A stretch of 9,437 nt of DNA from Candidatus Kapaibacterium sp. (GCA_025055465.1 JANWXA010000068.1:1-9437), one strand, 5' to 3'; shown: positions 1 through 7,572, counted from the first letter of the stretch. Numbers and translations: made by a program. The notes: a model not told the origin generated them from the letters alone.

Positions 1-1
1 A

Positions 2-1066
2 CGTAGTGAATTTCCTGAGGGAGAGTACTTCTTCCAGATTCCCAAGGAGAGCCTGGCTGAGTTTGAGGCCCTCCTCAATCGAGCCGATCTTCAGCGCCTT
101 CTCCCCGCTGAATACGAGGTCGCTGTCAGTGCAAAGCCTGAGGAGCACCTGCAACGGCAAGGTTATGAAATCTACACCTTCTACGTCCTCAAACGCGAGC
201 CCGAGCTGACTGGAGACGTTATCACCGACGCTCGCGCCACCTTTGACCCCACAACGAACGCCCCTATCGTGCTCATGGACATGAACACGGAGGGCGCCGA
301 ACGCTGGGCTCGTATTACAGGAGCCAACGTAGGCAAGAAGATCGCCATCGTCCTGGATGGACGCGTCTACTCAGCCCCAGTAGTGCAGACAAAAATCACT
401 GGTGGGCGCTCGCAAATCACCGGAATGAGCAGCGTCCAGGAAGCCCACCTTCTGGAAATCGTGCTGAAAGCCGGTGCCCTGAAGGCACCAGTAGAAATTA
501 TCGAAGAGCGCGTCGTCGGACCCTCATTAGGCGAAGACTCTATTCGCCGCGGTCTCCTTGCCAGCCTGGTCGCGTTCCTGCTGGTAATACTCTTCATGGT
601 AGGCTACTACACGGCCGGTGGGGCAGTCGCGATCTTTGCTTTATTGGTCAACATTATACTCATTCTGTCTCTGCTCTCCGCTTTCAAAGGCACTCTGACG
701 TTACCTGGTATTGCTGGAATTATCCTCACTATGGGCATGGCGGTAGATGCCAACATTCTCATTTTCGAGCGTATTCGCGAAGAACTACGCCGCGGACGCT
801 CCATTCGTTCCGCGGTGGATGAAGGCCACAAACGGGCTCTCTCGGCCATCCTGGACTCGAATGTGACAACCTTCATTACTGGCCTCATCCTATACTTTTT
901 CGGCACTGGACCTATCCAGGGTTTTGCTATTACGTTGATGATCGGCATCATCATGACGCTGTTCTCCACACTAATCGTAGCCCGGGCGTTTATAGAAATA
1001 CTCCTCGCTTACGATATCAATCTATACTATGGCCTTTCGCGCAAGTGGCTGGTGGCGACAACCTAA
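2..1066 (+). CDS. secD: Protein translocase subunit SecD, C-terminal part (5' end outside the window)
   Basis: This is the membrane subunit that works with SecF and SecYEG, using the proton gradient to help pull preproteins across the inner membrane. The reading frame is open from base 2, giving 354 visible residues; SecD is usually much longer, so the first transmembrane segment and much of the periplasmic P1 domain lie outside the window. Visible landmarks are ELTGDVITDA (bases 203-232), the P1-domain stretch around GKKIAIVLDGRVYSAP, and VVGPSLGEDSIRRG just before TM2. Then come five hydrophobic segments with the SecD signature GMAVDANILIFERIREEL, whose Asp lies in the conserved TM4 region. 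The protein ends in KWLVATT and TAA at 1064-1066. secF follows after 9 bases, and its ribosome binding site overlaps this stop, suggesting translational coupling. Separate SecD and SecF differ from the fused SecDF common in core Bacteroidota. Confidence 0.97.
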   Translation, partial: RSEFPEGEYFFQIPKESLAEFEALLNRADLQRLLPAEYEVAVSAKPEEHLQRQGYEIYTFYVLKREPELTGDVITDARATFDPTTNAPIVLMDMNTEGAERWARITGANVGKKIAIVLDGRVYSAPVVQTKITGGRSQITGMSSVQEAHLLEIVLKAGALKAPVEIIEERVVGPSLGEDSIRRGLLASLVAFLLVILFMVGYYTAGGAVAIFALLVNIILILSLLSAFKGTLTLPGIAGIILTMGMAVDANILIFERIREELRRGRSIRSAVDEGHKRALSAILDSNVTTFITGLILYFFGTGPIQGFAITLMIGIIMTLFSTLIVARAFIEILLAYDINLYYGLSRKWLVATT

Positions 1067-1071
1067 GAGGA
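1065..1071 (+). promoter_or_regulatory. Ribosome binding site of secF
   Basis: AAGAGGA overlaps the secD stop codon and ends 4 bases before the ATG at 1076. This spacing favours the ATG over the in-frame TTG at 1073, which lies only two bases after the purine run. Confidence 0.7.
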
Positions 1072-1075
1072 ATTG

Positions 1076-2053
1076 ATGGAATTCTTCGGTAAGACAAACA
1101 TAGACTTCTTGGGCAAACGACGTCTTTTCTTTTTTGTCTCCCTCACGACAACCATTGTCGGGCTGTTGACGGTCACCATGTGGGGCCTGGAATACGGTAT
1201 AGACTTTGAGGGGGGCACGGAGATCGCTGTAGAAATTCGCCCTACACCCGATGTTGGAGACATCCGGGCTGCTGTTAGCGCCGCTGGATTCCGAGGAGCA
1301 GAAATCAAGTCCTATGGCAAACCCAGTCAATTTCTCATCCGGGCAAAGGAATCCACCATTACCGAAACAGGGCAAGACCCTGCTACTGCTATAATGTCAG
1401 CACTCGAGAAGCGCTTTGAAGGGCACACTTTGATTCTAATCAAGTCCGACAAGGTCGGTCCCAAAATTGGTGCCGAGATGCGTTTCAATGCCCTTGTTGC
1501 TGTCATCATTGCTGTTATCGCCATCTTGCTTTATATCGCTTTCCGCTTTGAGTTTGTCTACGGTCTGGGTGCAACAGTAGCACTAGTCCACGATGTTGTT
1601 ATCGCCATTTCAGCGATTGCCATCGTCCATCATCTGGGATTGTTGCGCATAGAGGTCAACCAATCCGTCCTGGCAGCTCTGCTCACTGTGCTCGGCTTTT
1701 CCATCAATGATACTGTGATCATTTTCGACCGCATCCGGGAAAACCGGGAACGCTACAAGGGGATGAATCTCATCAAGCTAATGAATCTCAGCATCAATGA
1801 AACATTGAGCCGCACTATCAACACAGTACTGACCACCATCTTAGTGCTGCTGGCAATTTTGTTGTTGGGAGGTGAAGTACTGCAGGGCTTTGCCTTCACA
1901 ATGTTAGTAGGCATCATTACAGGAACGTACTCCTCGATCTTTATTGCCAGTGCTTTCGTAGTATGGTTTTTACAGACCGTGCGGAAGATGGATTTGGAAA
2001 GCGAATATCGCCGCCTCAGAGAAGCAGAGCAACAAGCGACAGCACAGGCGTAA
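1076..2053 (+). CDS. secF: Protein translocase subunit SecF
   Basis: The 325-residue partner of SecD in the SecDF export motor of the inner membrane. TM1 is at about residues 16-36, followed by the family signature GIDFEGGTEIAVEI (41-54). A short periplasmic domain runs to about residue 130, ending in the KVGPKIGAEM motif before TM2. Five more membrane segments lie at about 137-157, 160-185, 194-214, 245-265 and 270-297. The diagnostic VHDVVIAI (171-178) and FSINDTVIIFDRIREN (208-223) are intact. A short charged tail rich in Glu, Arg and Gln ends the protein. The length is normal. ATG 1076 is chosen over TTG 1073 because of the Shine-Dalgarno spacing. It lies 9 bases after secD, and purA follows 11 bases after its stop, so the three genes probably share a transcript. 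Confidence 0.97.
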   Translation: MEFFGKTNIDFLGKRRLFFFVSLTTTIVGLLTVTMWGLEYGIDFEGGTEIAVEIRPTPDVGDIRAAVSAAGFRGAEIKSYGKPSQFLIRAKESTITETGQDPATAIMSALEKRFEGHTLILIKSDKVGPKIGAEMRFNALVAVIIAVIAILLYIAFRFEFVYGLGATVALVHDVVIAISAIAIVHHLGLLRIEVNQSVLAALLTVLGFSINDTVIIFDRIRENRERYKGMNLIKLMNLSINETLSRTINTVLTTILVLLAILLLGGEVLQGFAFTMLVGIITGTYSSIFIASAFVVWFLQTVRKMDLESEYRRLREAEQQATAQA

Positions 2054-2064
2054 GTTATCTTTGA

Positions 2065-3354
2065 GTGCACCGGTTACCCGTGCCCGTAACAGTTGTCGTT
2101 GGAGCGCAGTGGGGTGACGAAGGCAAGGGCAAAATTGTAGACTTCTTGGCCCGCGACGCCAACATCGTTGCCCGCTATCAAGGTGGTGCAAACGCCGGAC
2201 ACACAGTAACATACAATGGCCAGCGCCTAGTCTTACATCTTATCCCCTCGGGCATCCTCCATCCCCAGGTGAACTGCATCATTGGCAACGGCGTGGTCAT
2301 TGACCCCGTTGCGTTTCGTGAGGAAGTCGCCATGCTGGAGGCATTGGGCATCCGCACTGTTGGGCGCCTTTATGTTAGTAACCGAGCGCATCTTATTATG
2401 CCATACCACAAGTTGCTGGACCAAGCACAGGAACAACAAGCTTTACAGCCGATCGGAACGACTGGTCGGGGCATCGGTCCAGCATACATTGATAAGTTCC
2501 GCCGCTCTGGCATTCGTATCGTAGACTTACTCCATCGCGAGGTCTTCGAGGCAAAGCTGCGGGCAAACTTAGAAGAGAACAACACACTACTGCGCACTCT
2601 GTATCACACCGACGAGCTAGACGTGGAGAGCATCGTGCAGGAATACTTGGAATTTGATCTTTTCATTGATCCCTATGTCACCGACACCGCGGCCCTGTTA
2701 GCAGAAGCCCTCCGCGAAGGGAAGCATATCATCGCCGAAGGAGCCCAGGGAGCATTGCTGGATGTGGACCACGGCACCTACCCCTACGTCACCAGCTCTA
2801 ATCCCACAAGCGGTGGAGCTTGTACTGGCCTTGGAATACCCCCTACCGCTATTACCCAAGTCATCGGGATCGCGAAGGCATATACGACACGGGTAGGCTA
2901 CGGCCCCTTCCCCACCGAGCAGACGGACTCTGTAGGGGAACGACTTCGTCAACTTGGGCAAGAGTTTGGGGCAACCACCGGGCGCCCACGCCGCTGCGGC
3001 TGGTTGGACTTGGTTGCCCTGCGCTATTCCGCTATGCTGAACGGTATCACCGAACTGGCCCTCACTAAGCTGGACGTGCTCAGCCACTTTACGGAGATAC
3101 CTGTCTGCGTTGGCTACCGAATCGGTCAAAAGCGCCTGCGTTTCTTCCCTCCAGACTGTGCAACTCTGGAACAGGTGGAGCCAGAATACGTTGTGTTACC
3201 GGGCTGGAATCAGCCTCTCAACGGCATCGTCACGGTAGAAAAGCTGCCCAAGGCCGCCCGACGTTACGTTGCCTTCGTCGAGGAGTTCGTCAAGGTCCCC
3301 GTCAGGATGCTCTCCCTGGGTCCGGAGCGAGAAGAAACACTGGTGTACCCTTAA
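2065..3354 (+). CDS. purA: Adenylosuccinate synthetase
   Basis: A cytosolic enzyme joining IMP and aspartate at the cost of GTP to form adenylosuccinate, the first committed step from IMP to AMP. The 429 residues match the usual length. GAQWGDEGKGK (13-23) is the GTP-binding loop, with the expected catalytic Asp18. GGANAGHTV (40-48) supplies His46. GTTGRGIGPAY (131-141), EGAQGALLDVDHGTYPYVTS (225-244) and TTGRPRRCGWLDLVALRY (304-321) are the IMP/Asp-binding segments, and ALTKLDVL (332-339) carries the guanine-recognition KxD. The start is uncertain: GTG 2065 directly follows an in-frame TGA, while GTG 2080 gives 424 residues beginning MPVTVVVGAQWGDEG, the more usual form of the family N-terminus. 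Neither has a clear Shine-Dalgarno sequence. It lies close behind secF and may be expressed from the same message. Confidence 0.97.
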   Translation: MHRLPVPVTVVVGAQWGDEGKGKIVDFLARDANIVARYQGGANAGHTVTYNGQRLVLHLIPSGILHPQVNCIIGNGVVIDPVAFREEVAMLEALGIRTVGRLYVSNRAHLIMPYHKLLDQAQEQQALQPIGTTGRGIGPAYIDKFRRSGIRIVDLLHREVFEAKLRANLEENNTLLRTLYHTDELDVESIVQEYLEFDLFIDPYVTDTAALLAEALREGKHIIAEGAQGALLDVDHGTYPYVTSSNPTSGGACTGLGIPPTAITQVIGIAKAYTTRVGYGPFPTEQTDSVGERLRQLGQEFGATTGRPRRCGWLDLVALRYSAMLNGITELALTKLDVLSHFTEIPVCVGYRIGQKRLRFFPPDCATLEQVEPEYVVLPGWNQPLNGIVTVEKLPKAARRYVAFVEEFVKVPVRMLSLGPEREETLVYP

Positions 3355-3358
3355 GATT

Positions 3359-5077
3359 CTACTGCTGGGTGTGTCGTCGGCAGAATTGCCGAAACTCTTC
3401 CAGTGAAAGTGTATTGACAACTTGGTCCGGTGGAAAGAGCGCTTTGCGAGCCAGGGCAATACCCAGGTCTGTATACTCTAATTCCGCTGCTGAGTGTGCA
3501 TCGGGATTGATGGCAATATGTAACCCCTGGTCACGCCACCGTTGTAGGTATTCCCACGAGACGTCCAGCCGATATGGTTGCGCATTGAGCTCCACAATTT
3601 TCCCCAATCGAAGAGCGGTCGCTAACACCGCCTCTATATCCACCTCGTACGGTGGACGGGATAGCAACAGGCGACCTGTAGCATGCCCCAGAATATGAAC
3701 CGCTGGATGCTCCAAGGCCCGCACAAGCCGGGAGGTCATCTCATGTCGGGACTGCTTGAAATGCGAGTGCACAGAGGCAACCACCAACTCCAACTGTTCC
3801 AACGTTTCGTCCGGATAGTCCAGCGAGCCATCAGGCAGGATATCTACCTCCGTTCCTTTCAAAATGTAGATACCGAGGTCCTCCGCATTGAGGCGGTCAA
3901 TTTCGGCATGCTGCTGCTTCAGACGCTCGTAGCTAAGCCCGCCGGCATAGTATGCCGACGGACTATGATCGCAGATAGCAATGTAGCGGTACCCCAATTC
4001 TTTAGCCGCCAAGGCCATCTGGCGAATGGAGGCTTTGCCATCGCTCCATGTGGAGTGGACATGGAGCATGCCACAGAAATCTGCCCTGGAAACCAGCCGA
4101 GGTAGCCCTTGCTGTCGAGCGATAGCCACAATCTCTCCCCCCTCTCGCAGCTCCGGAGGAACAACAGGAAGCCCCAGTAGGGCAAACAGTTCCTCCTCGG
4201 TTCGGAGGGGAACCACCTCCCCATCTTTCAGAAGTCCGTGGGGTGCAGGCTGGAAGCCACGAGCACGGAGCTCTGCTTCTATGGCTGCCACAAACGCCTC
4301 CGAACCCGTGCCTTGGAAGAGCATCCAGCCAGCAACCTCCACTGGAGCGAGCTCAAACCAAATACGGACCCCACGCTCCCCCCGCGCTGCAAAGCGGGTT
4401 CCAGTTTCTGCCACGGCCTCAGGGAGCTCTTTGCGAAGCGCCTTTGAAAGGCGCTCCGGGAAAGGCGTAGTCACTAATAAACTGATTTCCTCGATTATTT
4501 CCGCATACCGGCGCAACGTACCCACAACAACAACAGAAGTAACGTCGGGCAATGCCAGAATCCGTTCACGCCAACGCTGAACTTCACGCAGAGCCGTATG
4601 CAGATGGAGCCGAAAGCGAGAATGCTTCCACTGCTGAACAGCCTCCATGAGAGCTTGTTCCGTCTTCACCCCGAACCCCTTGACGGTGGCAACTCGATGC
4701 TCCCGACATGCTTGCTCCAGCGCATCCACGCTGGCAATCCCGAGTTGTTCGTAAAGTTGGCGCGCACGTTTCGGACCAACGTTGGGCAACTGCGTTAGCT
4801 CCAGCAAACCCTCCGGAACTTGTTGCTGAAGGTGCTCGTAAAGCGTAATGGTACCCGTACGTACGTACTCTGTGATAGCTTCTTCCAGAGCGGGGCCAAT
4901 GCCGGGGAGCTGCCGCAATGTACCTTCGGCGACAGCTCGGTGGACGTCGATCTCATGCTCCACTAGTGTACGAGCAGCACGGGCATAAGCTTGGGCCTTA
5001 AAGGGATTTTCTCCACTGAGCTCTAACAGGAGGGACAATTCCTCCAGGAGCTCCACCAAACGCATATCAGCACCCAT
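3359..5077 (-). CDS. polX: PolX-family protein: helix-hairpin-helix, degenerate nucleotidyltransferase domain, intact PHP phosphoesterase
   Basis: 572 residues with the full bacterial PolX architecture and length. An 8-kDa-like domain (NPFKAQAYARAARTL, 24-38) is followed by helix-hairpin-helix loops LPGIGPALEEAI (57-68) and LPNVGPKRARQL (97-108), plus a third related one at 132-143. A nucleotidyltransferase region spans about 155-290 and a PHP domain 334-572. The PHP metal ligands look complete: HVHS (339-342), SDG (345-347), CDH (369-371), GTEVDI (408-413), SVHSHF (435-440), GHATGR (464-469) and NPDAHS (524-529). In bacterial PolX this domain acts as a 3'-5' exonuclease and AP endonuclease in base-excision repair. 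The polymerase site is abnormal: GTLRR (186-190) replaces GSxRR, EEIS (196-199) stands where GDxD is expected, and Trp240 aligns with the third Asp. Polymerase activity is therefore doubtful. Start ATG 5077 is used; ATG 5065 is possible. Last gene of a four-gene run. Confidence 0.92.
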   Translation of the reverse strand: MGADMRLVELLEELSLLLELSGENPFKAQAYARAARTLVEHEIDVHRAVAEGTLRQLPGIGPALEEAITEYVRTGTITLYEHLQQQVPEGLLELTQLPNVGPKRARQLYEQLGIASVDALEQACREHRVATVKGFGVKTEQALMEAVQQWKHSRFRLHLHTALREVQRWRERILALPDVTSVVVVGTLRRYAEIIEEISLLVTTPFPERLSKALRKELPEAVAETGTRFAARGERGVRIWFELAPVEVAGWMLFQGTGSEAFVAAIEAELRARGFQPAPHGLLKDGEVVPLRTEEELFALLGLPVVPPELREGGEIVAIARQQGLPRLVSRADFCGMLHVHSTWSDGKASIRQMALAAKELGYRYIAICDHSPSAYYAGGLSYERLKQQHAEIDRLNAEDLGIYILKGTEVDILPDGSLDYPDETLEQLELVVASVHSHFKQSRHEMTSRLVRALEHPAVHILGHATGRLLLSRPPYEVDIEAVLATALRLGKIVELNAQPYRLDVSWEYLQRWRDQGLHIAINPDAHSAAELEYTDLGIALARKALFPPDQVVNTLSLEEFRQFCRRHTQQ

Positions 5078-5113
5078 AGCCCATCCGATGCATTTGCTAA
5101 CCCACCAATCAAC

Positions 5114-5842
5114 CTACGGTATCCGCAGGCGATACTGCAACAGCAGCGAAACTACTACGGCGGCGGCATACTTTTCATCCAACTCTCCAAGCCGCACTGG
5201 GGTCAGCAATTCCCCTCGTTCGGGGCGACGTCCCCACAGATTGAGCACTCCAAAGCCCACATTTGCTCGGAAATGCCAAGGCTCGGCTAATTCTCCCCCA
5301 ATCCCGATGCGCCCGACAATCCCCAGGCGGCGGACTGGCTCTGGAGGCTTACTGATGAGCGTGTCTAAGCGCTCTACAACTCTACCTTGACGGGTATCCA
5401 CTTGTTCGTAAACATAACGTCCTCGAGCAACACTTACCCAGCGCGGTTCAAGGCTAAGGAAAGCATAGCCTCGAGCTAAGGGAAAGCGCACAGGAATATA
5501 CTCCACCAGGGCAGCAACGGAAGTGACCGTCTGCGTATAGCTCAGGTAGATATCAATGACTCGCAAGCGGAAGCGCTGCAGGCCTTCAAAATAGGTCTGT
5601 TCTACGCCGAGGCCGATGCGCCAATCAGATGACAAGGGATGGAGCACATGAAAAGCCACGCCAGGCTGGACTCCACTGAAGCCGGCGCCGAGGGCCTGCT
5701 GTTGTGCTGTATCACGAGAGATAATGGCAGTGCGCGCTGGATTGTCGCCCACAAGCCATGTTGTCGCCAAACCACTGGTGAATTCCAGTAATGCCTGTGC
5801 TTGCAGCAGCAGTGGCAACAGCATAAAAAGAACAGGTCGCAT
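5114..5842 (-). CDS. Secreted beta-rich protein, probable outer-membrane beta-barrel, function unknown
   Basis: 242 residues, not recognised at family level. A signal peptide is clear: MRPVLFMLLPLLLQAQA with a probable cut after Ala17, before LLEF. The mature part has many short alternating hydrophobic/polar stretches of the type found in outer-membrane barrels, for example GVQPGVAFHVLHPL (57-70), WRIGLGVEQTYF (74-85), YAFLSLEPRWVSVARGRYVY (126-145) and RRLGIVGRIGIGGELA (171-186). It ends in YAAAVVVSLLLQYRLRIP, strand-like but lacking the terminal aromatic residue typical of classical barrels. The predicted location is periplasm or outer membrane. It starts 19 bases after the glycosyltransferase stop and ends 36 bases before polX, so it belongs to the same transcript. 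Met7 (5824) is a weaker alternative start because it would shorten the signal peptide. Confidence 0.65.
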   Translation of the reverse strand: MRPVLFMLLPLLLQAQALLEFTSGLATTWLVGDNPARTAIISRDTAQQQALGAGFSGVQPGVAFHVLHPLSSDWRIGLGVEQTYFEGLQRFRLRVIDIYLSYTQTVTSVAALVEYIPVRFPLARGYAFLSLEPRWVSVARGRYVYEQVDTRQGRVVERLDTLISKPPEPVRRLGIVGRIGIGGELAEPWHFRANVGFGVLNLWGRRPERGELLTPVRLGELDEKYAAAVVVSLLLQYRLRIP

Positions 5843-5861
5843 GCGCGTATACTACCGCATC

Positions 5862-6812
5862 CTACAAACGTTCGGTAATACCATAACTACTTTGCCATAG
5901 AGACCCCTTGACAACGAGCTCCCCCAACAGCCCCAGCGAGATAAGCTGGACCCCGACAATGATAAGCCCCAAACCGAAAAAAACTAATGGGCGATTGCTC
6001 AGGGCCGTTCGTCCAAGCGCCCACTCCACAACCAGGTACGCATCAATTAGAAAGCCCACTATAGCAAAAAGCACGCCAACGGTTCCAAACAGGTGCAGCG
6101 GACGCTTCAGAAAGCGCGTGGTGAACAACACGGTCAACAAATCCAGAAAACCTTTCACGAAGCGGCTGGCACCGAATTTGGAACGACCATATTTGCGCGG
6201 ATGATGGTGTACGGGGAGCTCGGTGACGCGGAAACCCTCCCAGTGCGCCAACGCCGGAATATATCGATGCATCTCCCCATAGATCTGCAAGGTTTTGACC
6301 ACTTCACGTCGATATGCTTTTAGGCCGCAGTTGAAGTCGTGTAGCCGAATGCCGCTGGTCAGAGACACCACGGCGTTGAACAGCCGTGAAGGCAGTGTTT
6401 TGCTCAGCGGATCCTGACGCTGCTTTTTCCATCCCGAGACTAAATCATATCCCTCTTCCAGCTTTGCAATCAGACGAGGAATTTCTGCAGGCTCATCCTG
6501 CAAGTCAGCATCAACGGTGACAACGTATTTCCCCTGCGCTTCTGCAAAGCCCATAGCTAAGGCTGCAGATTTACCATAGTTGCGCCGAAAGCGAATGCCA
6601 CGGATGCGCGCGTTGCGTTGGTGAAAGAGCCGCACGACTTCAAAGGAACCATCCGTTGAGCCGTCGTCCACAAGCCAAATTTCGTATTCAGGCCCCGCTA
6701 CTCGCTCGGCGACATCTTCCAAGCGTGGAATAAGCTCCGGTAGTGACTCTGCTTCATTATAGAGTGGTACAACGATGGAGAGCTTGCACATCGTGCCGGC
6801 ACCGCTTCCCAT
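5862..6812 (-). CDS. Membrane glycosyltransferase, GT2 family (DPM1/GtrB/ArnC type)
   Basis: 316 residues. The N-terminal GT-A domain begins LSIVVPLYNEAESLPELI (11-28), with LVDDGSTDGS (47-56) binding the nucleotide sugar. FRRNYGKSAAL (75-85) and VTVDADLQDEPAEI (98-111) hold the metal-binding Asp101/Asp103. FNCGLKAYRREV (160-171) and HHHPRKYGRSKFG (202-214) are typical of polyprenyl-phosphate glycosyltransferases. Two C-terminal transmembrane helices follow at about 241-263 and 276-300. Such enzymes transfer a sugar from UDP- or GDP-sugar to undecaprenyl phosphate at the inner membrane, providing a donor for lipid A, O-antigen or protein glycosylation; the actual sugar cannot be read from the sequence. 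The start at 6812 lies 5 bases after the lipoprotein stop. ATG 6791 (residue 8, MCKLSIVVP) is equally plausible, as the family usually begins close to the first strand. It sits between a lipoprotein and an outer-membrane-type gene, fitting an envelope role. Confidence 0.93.
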   Translation of the reverse strand: MGSGAGTMCKLSIVVPLYNEAESLPELIPRLEDVAERVAGPEYEIWLVDDGSTDGSFEVVRLFHQRNARIRGIRFRRNYGKSAALAMGFAEAQGKYVVTVDADLQDEPAEIPRLIAKLEEGYDLVSGWKKQRQDPLSKTLPSRLFNAVVSLTSGIRLHDFNCGLKAYRREVVKTLQIYGEMHRYIPALAHWEGFRVTELPVHHHPRKYGRSKFGASRFVKGFLDLLTVLFTTRFLKRPLHLFGTVGVLFAIVGFLIDAYLVVEWALGRTALSNRPLVFFGLGLIIVGVQLISLGLLGELVVKGSLWQSSYGITERL

Positions 6813-6817
6813 GCAGG

Positions 6818-7531
6818 CTACAAGGTTCGCCCGAGAGCTTTAAGAGCTCCACGCAGCTTATTCTCAATGAGGCTTCTTAGACGTGGATCGCGCGGATCCA
6901 GAACAATATTCCCCTCTACGAAAACCTGGCGCGGTTCAAATAGCACAAGTAGTCGCAAAAGTTCCGTCTGGGTCGCCGACGCAGGGGGATCCATCTCTAC
7001 AGCAACATTGGCCATAACCTCGCTCCGGTATACGAAGGGAATAGCGCTATCCCCACGAAAAACCCGGCCCTCTATTAGCACACTGTATCGCTCCGGCATC
7101 ACGAAATCCCGAAACAAGGGGTCAGCCGCATATTGTGCTGCTTCCGAATCGCTCAGCCGATGGAAGCCCAGGTTGAGCCAGCGGTAGACTCCTGGAGGGA
7201 TAGCCGTTATACTCAGTGTCTGCCGCTGGGATGTAAAGACAGCCACAAAAGGCCCCAGTTTGAGGTCGCGCCCCTCGGAAGCTGTATCCTCAGAGACACT
7301 GTGAAGTTTGAGACGCCTTACCAGGATACGGACGCGCGTAACCTGGAGCGAATCCACGCCGCTCCACCCCGCCGGCGCGAACTTGACAGACTTCGCCACC
7401 GACCCCACAGAAGATGCTCCAAGTTGTGTACTGATCTCTACGGAAGCATCCGAGAAGGTACCTTCTTCAGAGCACCCGGAGAGCATGCTTCCGACACCAA
7501 GCACGAAGCCAGCAACCATCCACCAATACAT
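6818..7531 (-). CDS. Putative lipoprotein of unknown function
   Basis: 237 residues with a lipoprotein signal: a hydrophobic stretch MVAGFVLGVGSM followed by the lipobox LSGC, making Cys20 the lipidated residue. The mature part starts with a Ser/Thr/Gly-rich linker, then beta-rich segments such as DSLQVTRVRILVRRLKLHS (60-78), KLGPFVAVFTSQ (91-102), LSITAIPPGVYRWLNLGFHR (106-125) and SVLIEGRVFRGDSAIPFVYR (150-169). The tail DPRDPRLRSLIENKLRGALK (212-231) looks helical. The order of strands, with a Pro-Gly-x-Tyr turn, loosely recalls DUF4382-like carbohydrate-fold lipoproteins, but I cannot confirm membership. It is the first gene of the leftward run, has a good Shine-Dalgarno sequence, and its stop lies 5 bases before the glycosyltransferase start. 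A role in the periplasm or on the outer membrane is inferred only from the signal. Confidence 0.78.
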   Translation of the reverse strand: MYWWMVAGFVLGVGSMLSGCSEEGTFSDASVEISTQLGASSVGSVAKSVKFAPAGWSGVDSLQVTRVRILVRRLKLHSVSEDTASEGRDLKLGPFVAVFTSQRQTLSITAIPPGVYRWLNLGFHRLSDSEAAQYAADPLFRDFVMPERYSVLIEGRVFRGDSAIPFVYRSEVMANVAVEMDPPASATQTELLRLLVLFEPRQVFVEGNIVLDPRDPRLRSLIENKLRGALKALGRTL

Positions 7532-7535
7532 AGAA

Positions 7536-7542
7536 TCTCCCC
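7536..7542 (-). promoter_or_regulatory. Ribosome binding site of the lipoprotein gene
   Basis: Read on the minus strand, GGGGAGA lies 4 bases before ATG 7531. It supports this start over the in-frame ATG at 7519, which would also cut into the signal peptide. Confidence 0.65.
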
Positions 7543-7564
7543 GCTATACCTGCCAGCGTACAAA

Positions 7565-7572
7565 CAAAAATA
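7565..7572 (-). promoter_or_regulatory. Candidate -7 element (TATTTTTG) for the leftward four-gene run
   Basis: On the minus strand TATTTTTG fits the Bacteroidota primary-sigma -7 consensus TAnnTTTG exactly. A start site a few bases downstream would leave a leader of about 25-30 bases before ATG 7531, which has a good ribosome binding site. No convincing TTTG lies at the expected -33 distance, so the call rests on one element and on position. Confidence 0.4.

Noticed and set aside
3943..3957. Short palindrome CGGCATAGTATGCCG inside polX
   Set aside because: Seven-base arms within conserved PHP-domain coding sequence (the SAYYAGG stretch). No regulatory context.
3683..4105. A 140-codon plus-strand open frame opposite the PHP domain
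   Set aside because: The strongly conserved PHP motifs on the minus strand explain this sequence, and the antisense product has no family features.
4437..4455. Near-perfect palindrome AGCGCCTTTGAAAGGCGCT inside polX
   Set aside because: The nine-base arms with a one-base centre are striking, but the stretch is coding (part of the RLSKALRK region). No second copy was seen, and no T-tract or gene boundary is nearby. Probably chance plus codon use.
4026..4580. A 184-codon open frame on the plus strand, antisense to polX
   Set aside because: It lies fully inside the well-supported polX gene. Its translation is Ser/Arg/Pro-rich with no recognisable motif, as expected from the complement of a GC-rich gene.
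4858..4869. GTAC-GTAC-GTAC-like run in polX
   Set aside because: Too short to be a repeat locus. It encodes part of the helix-hairpin-helix region in frame.
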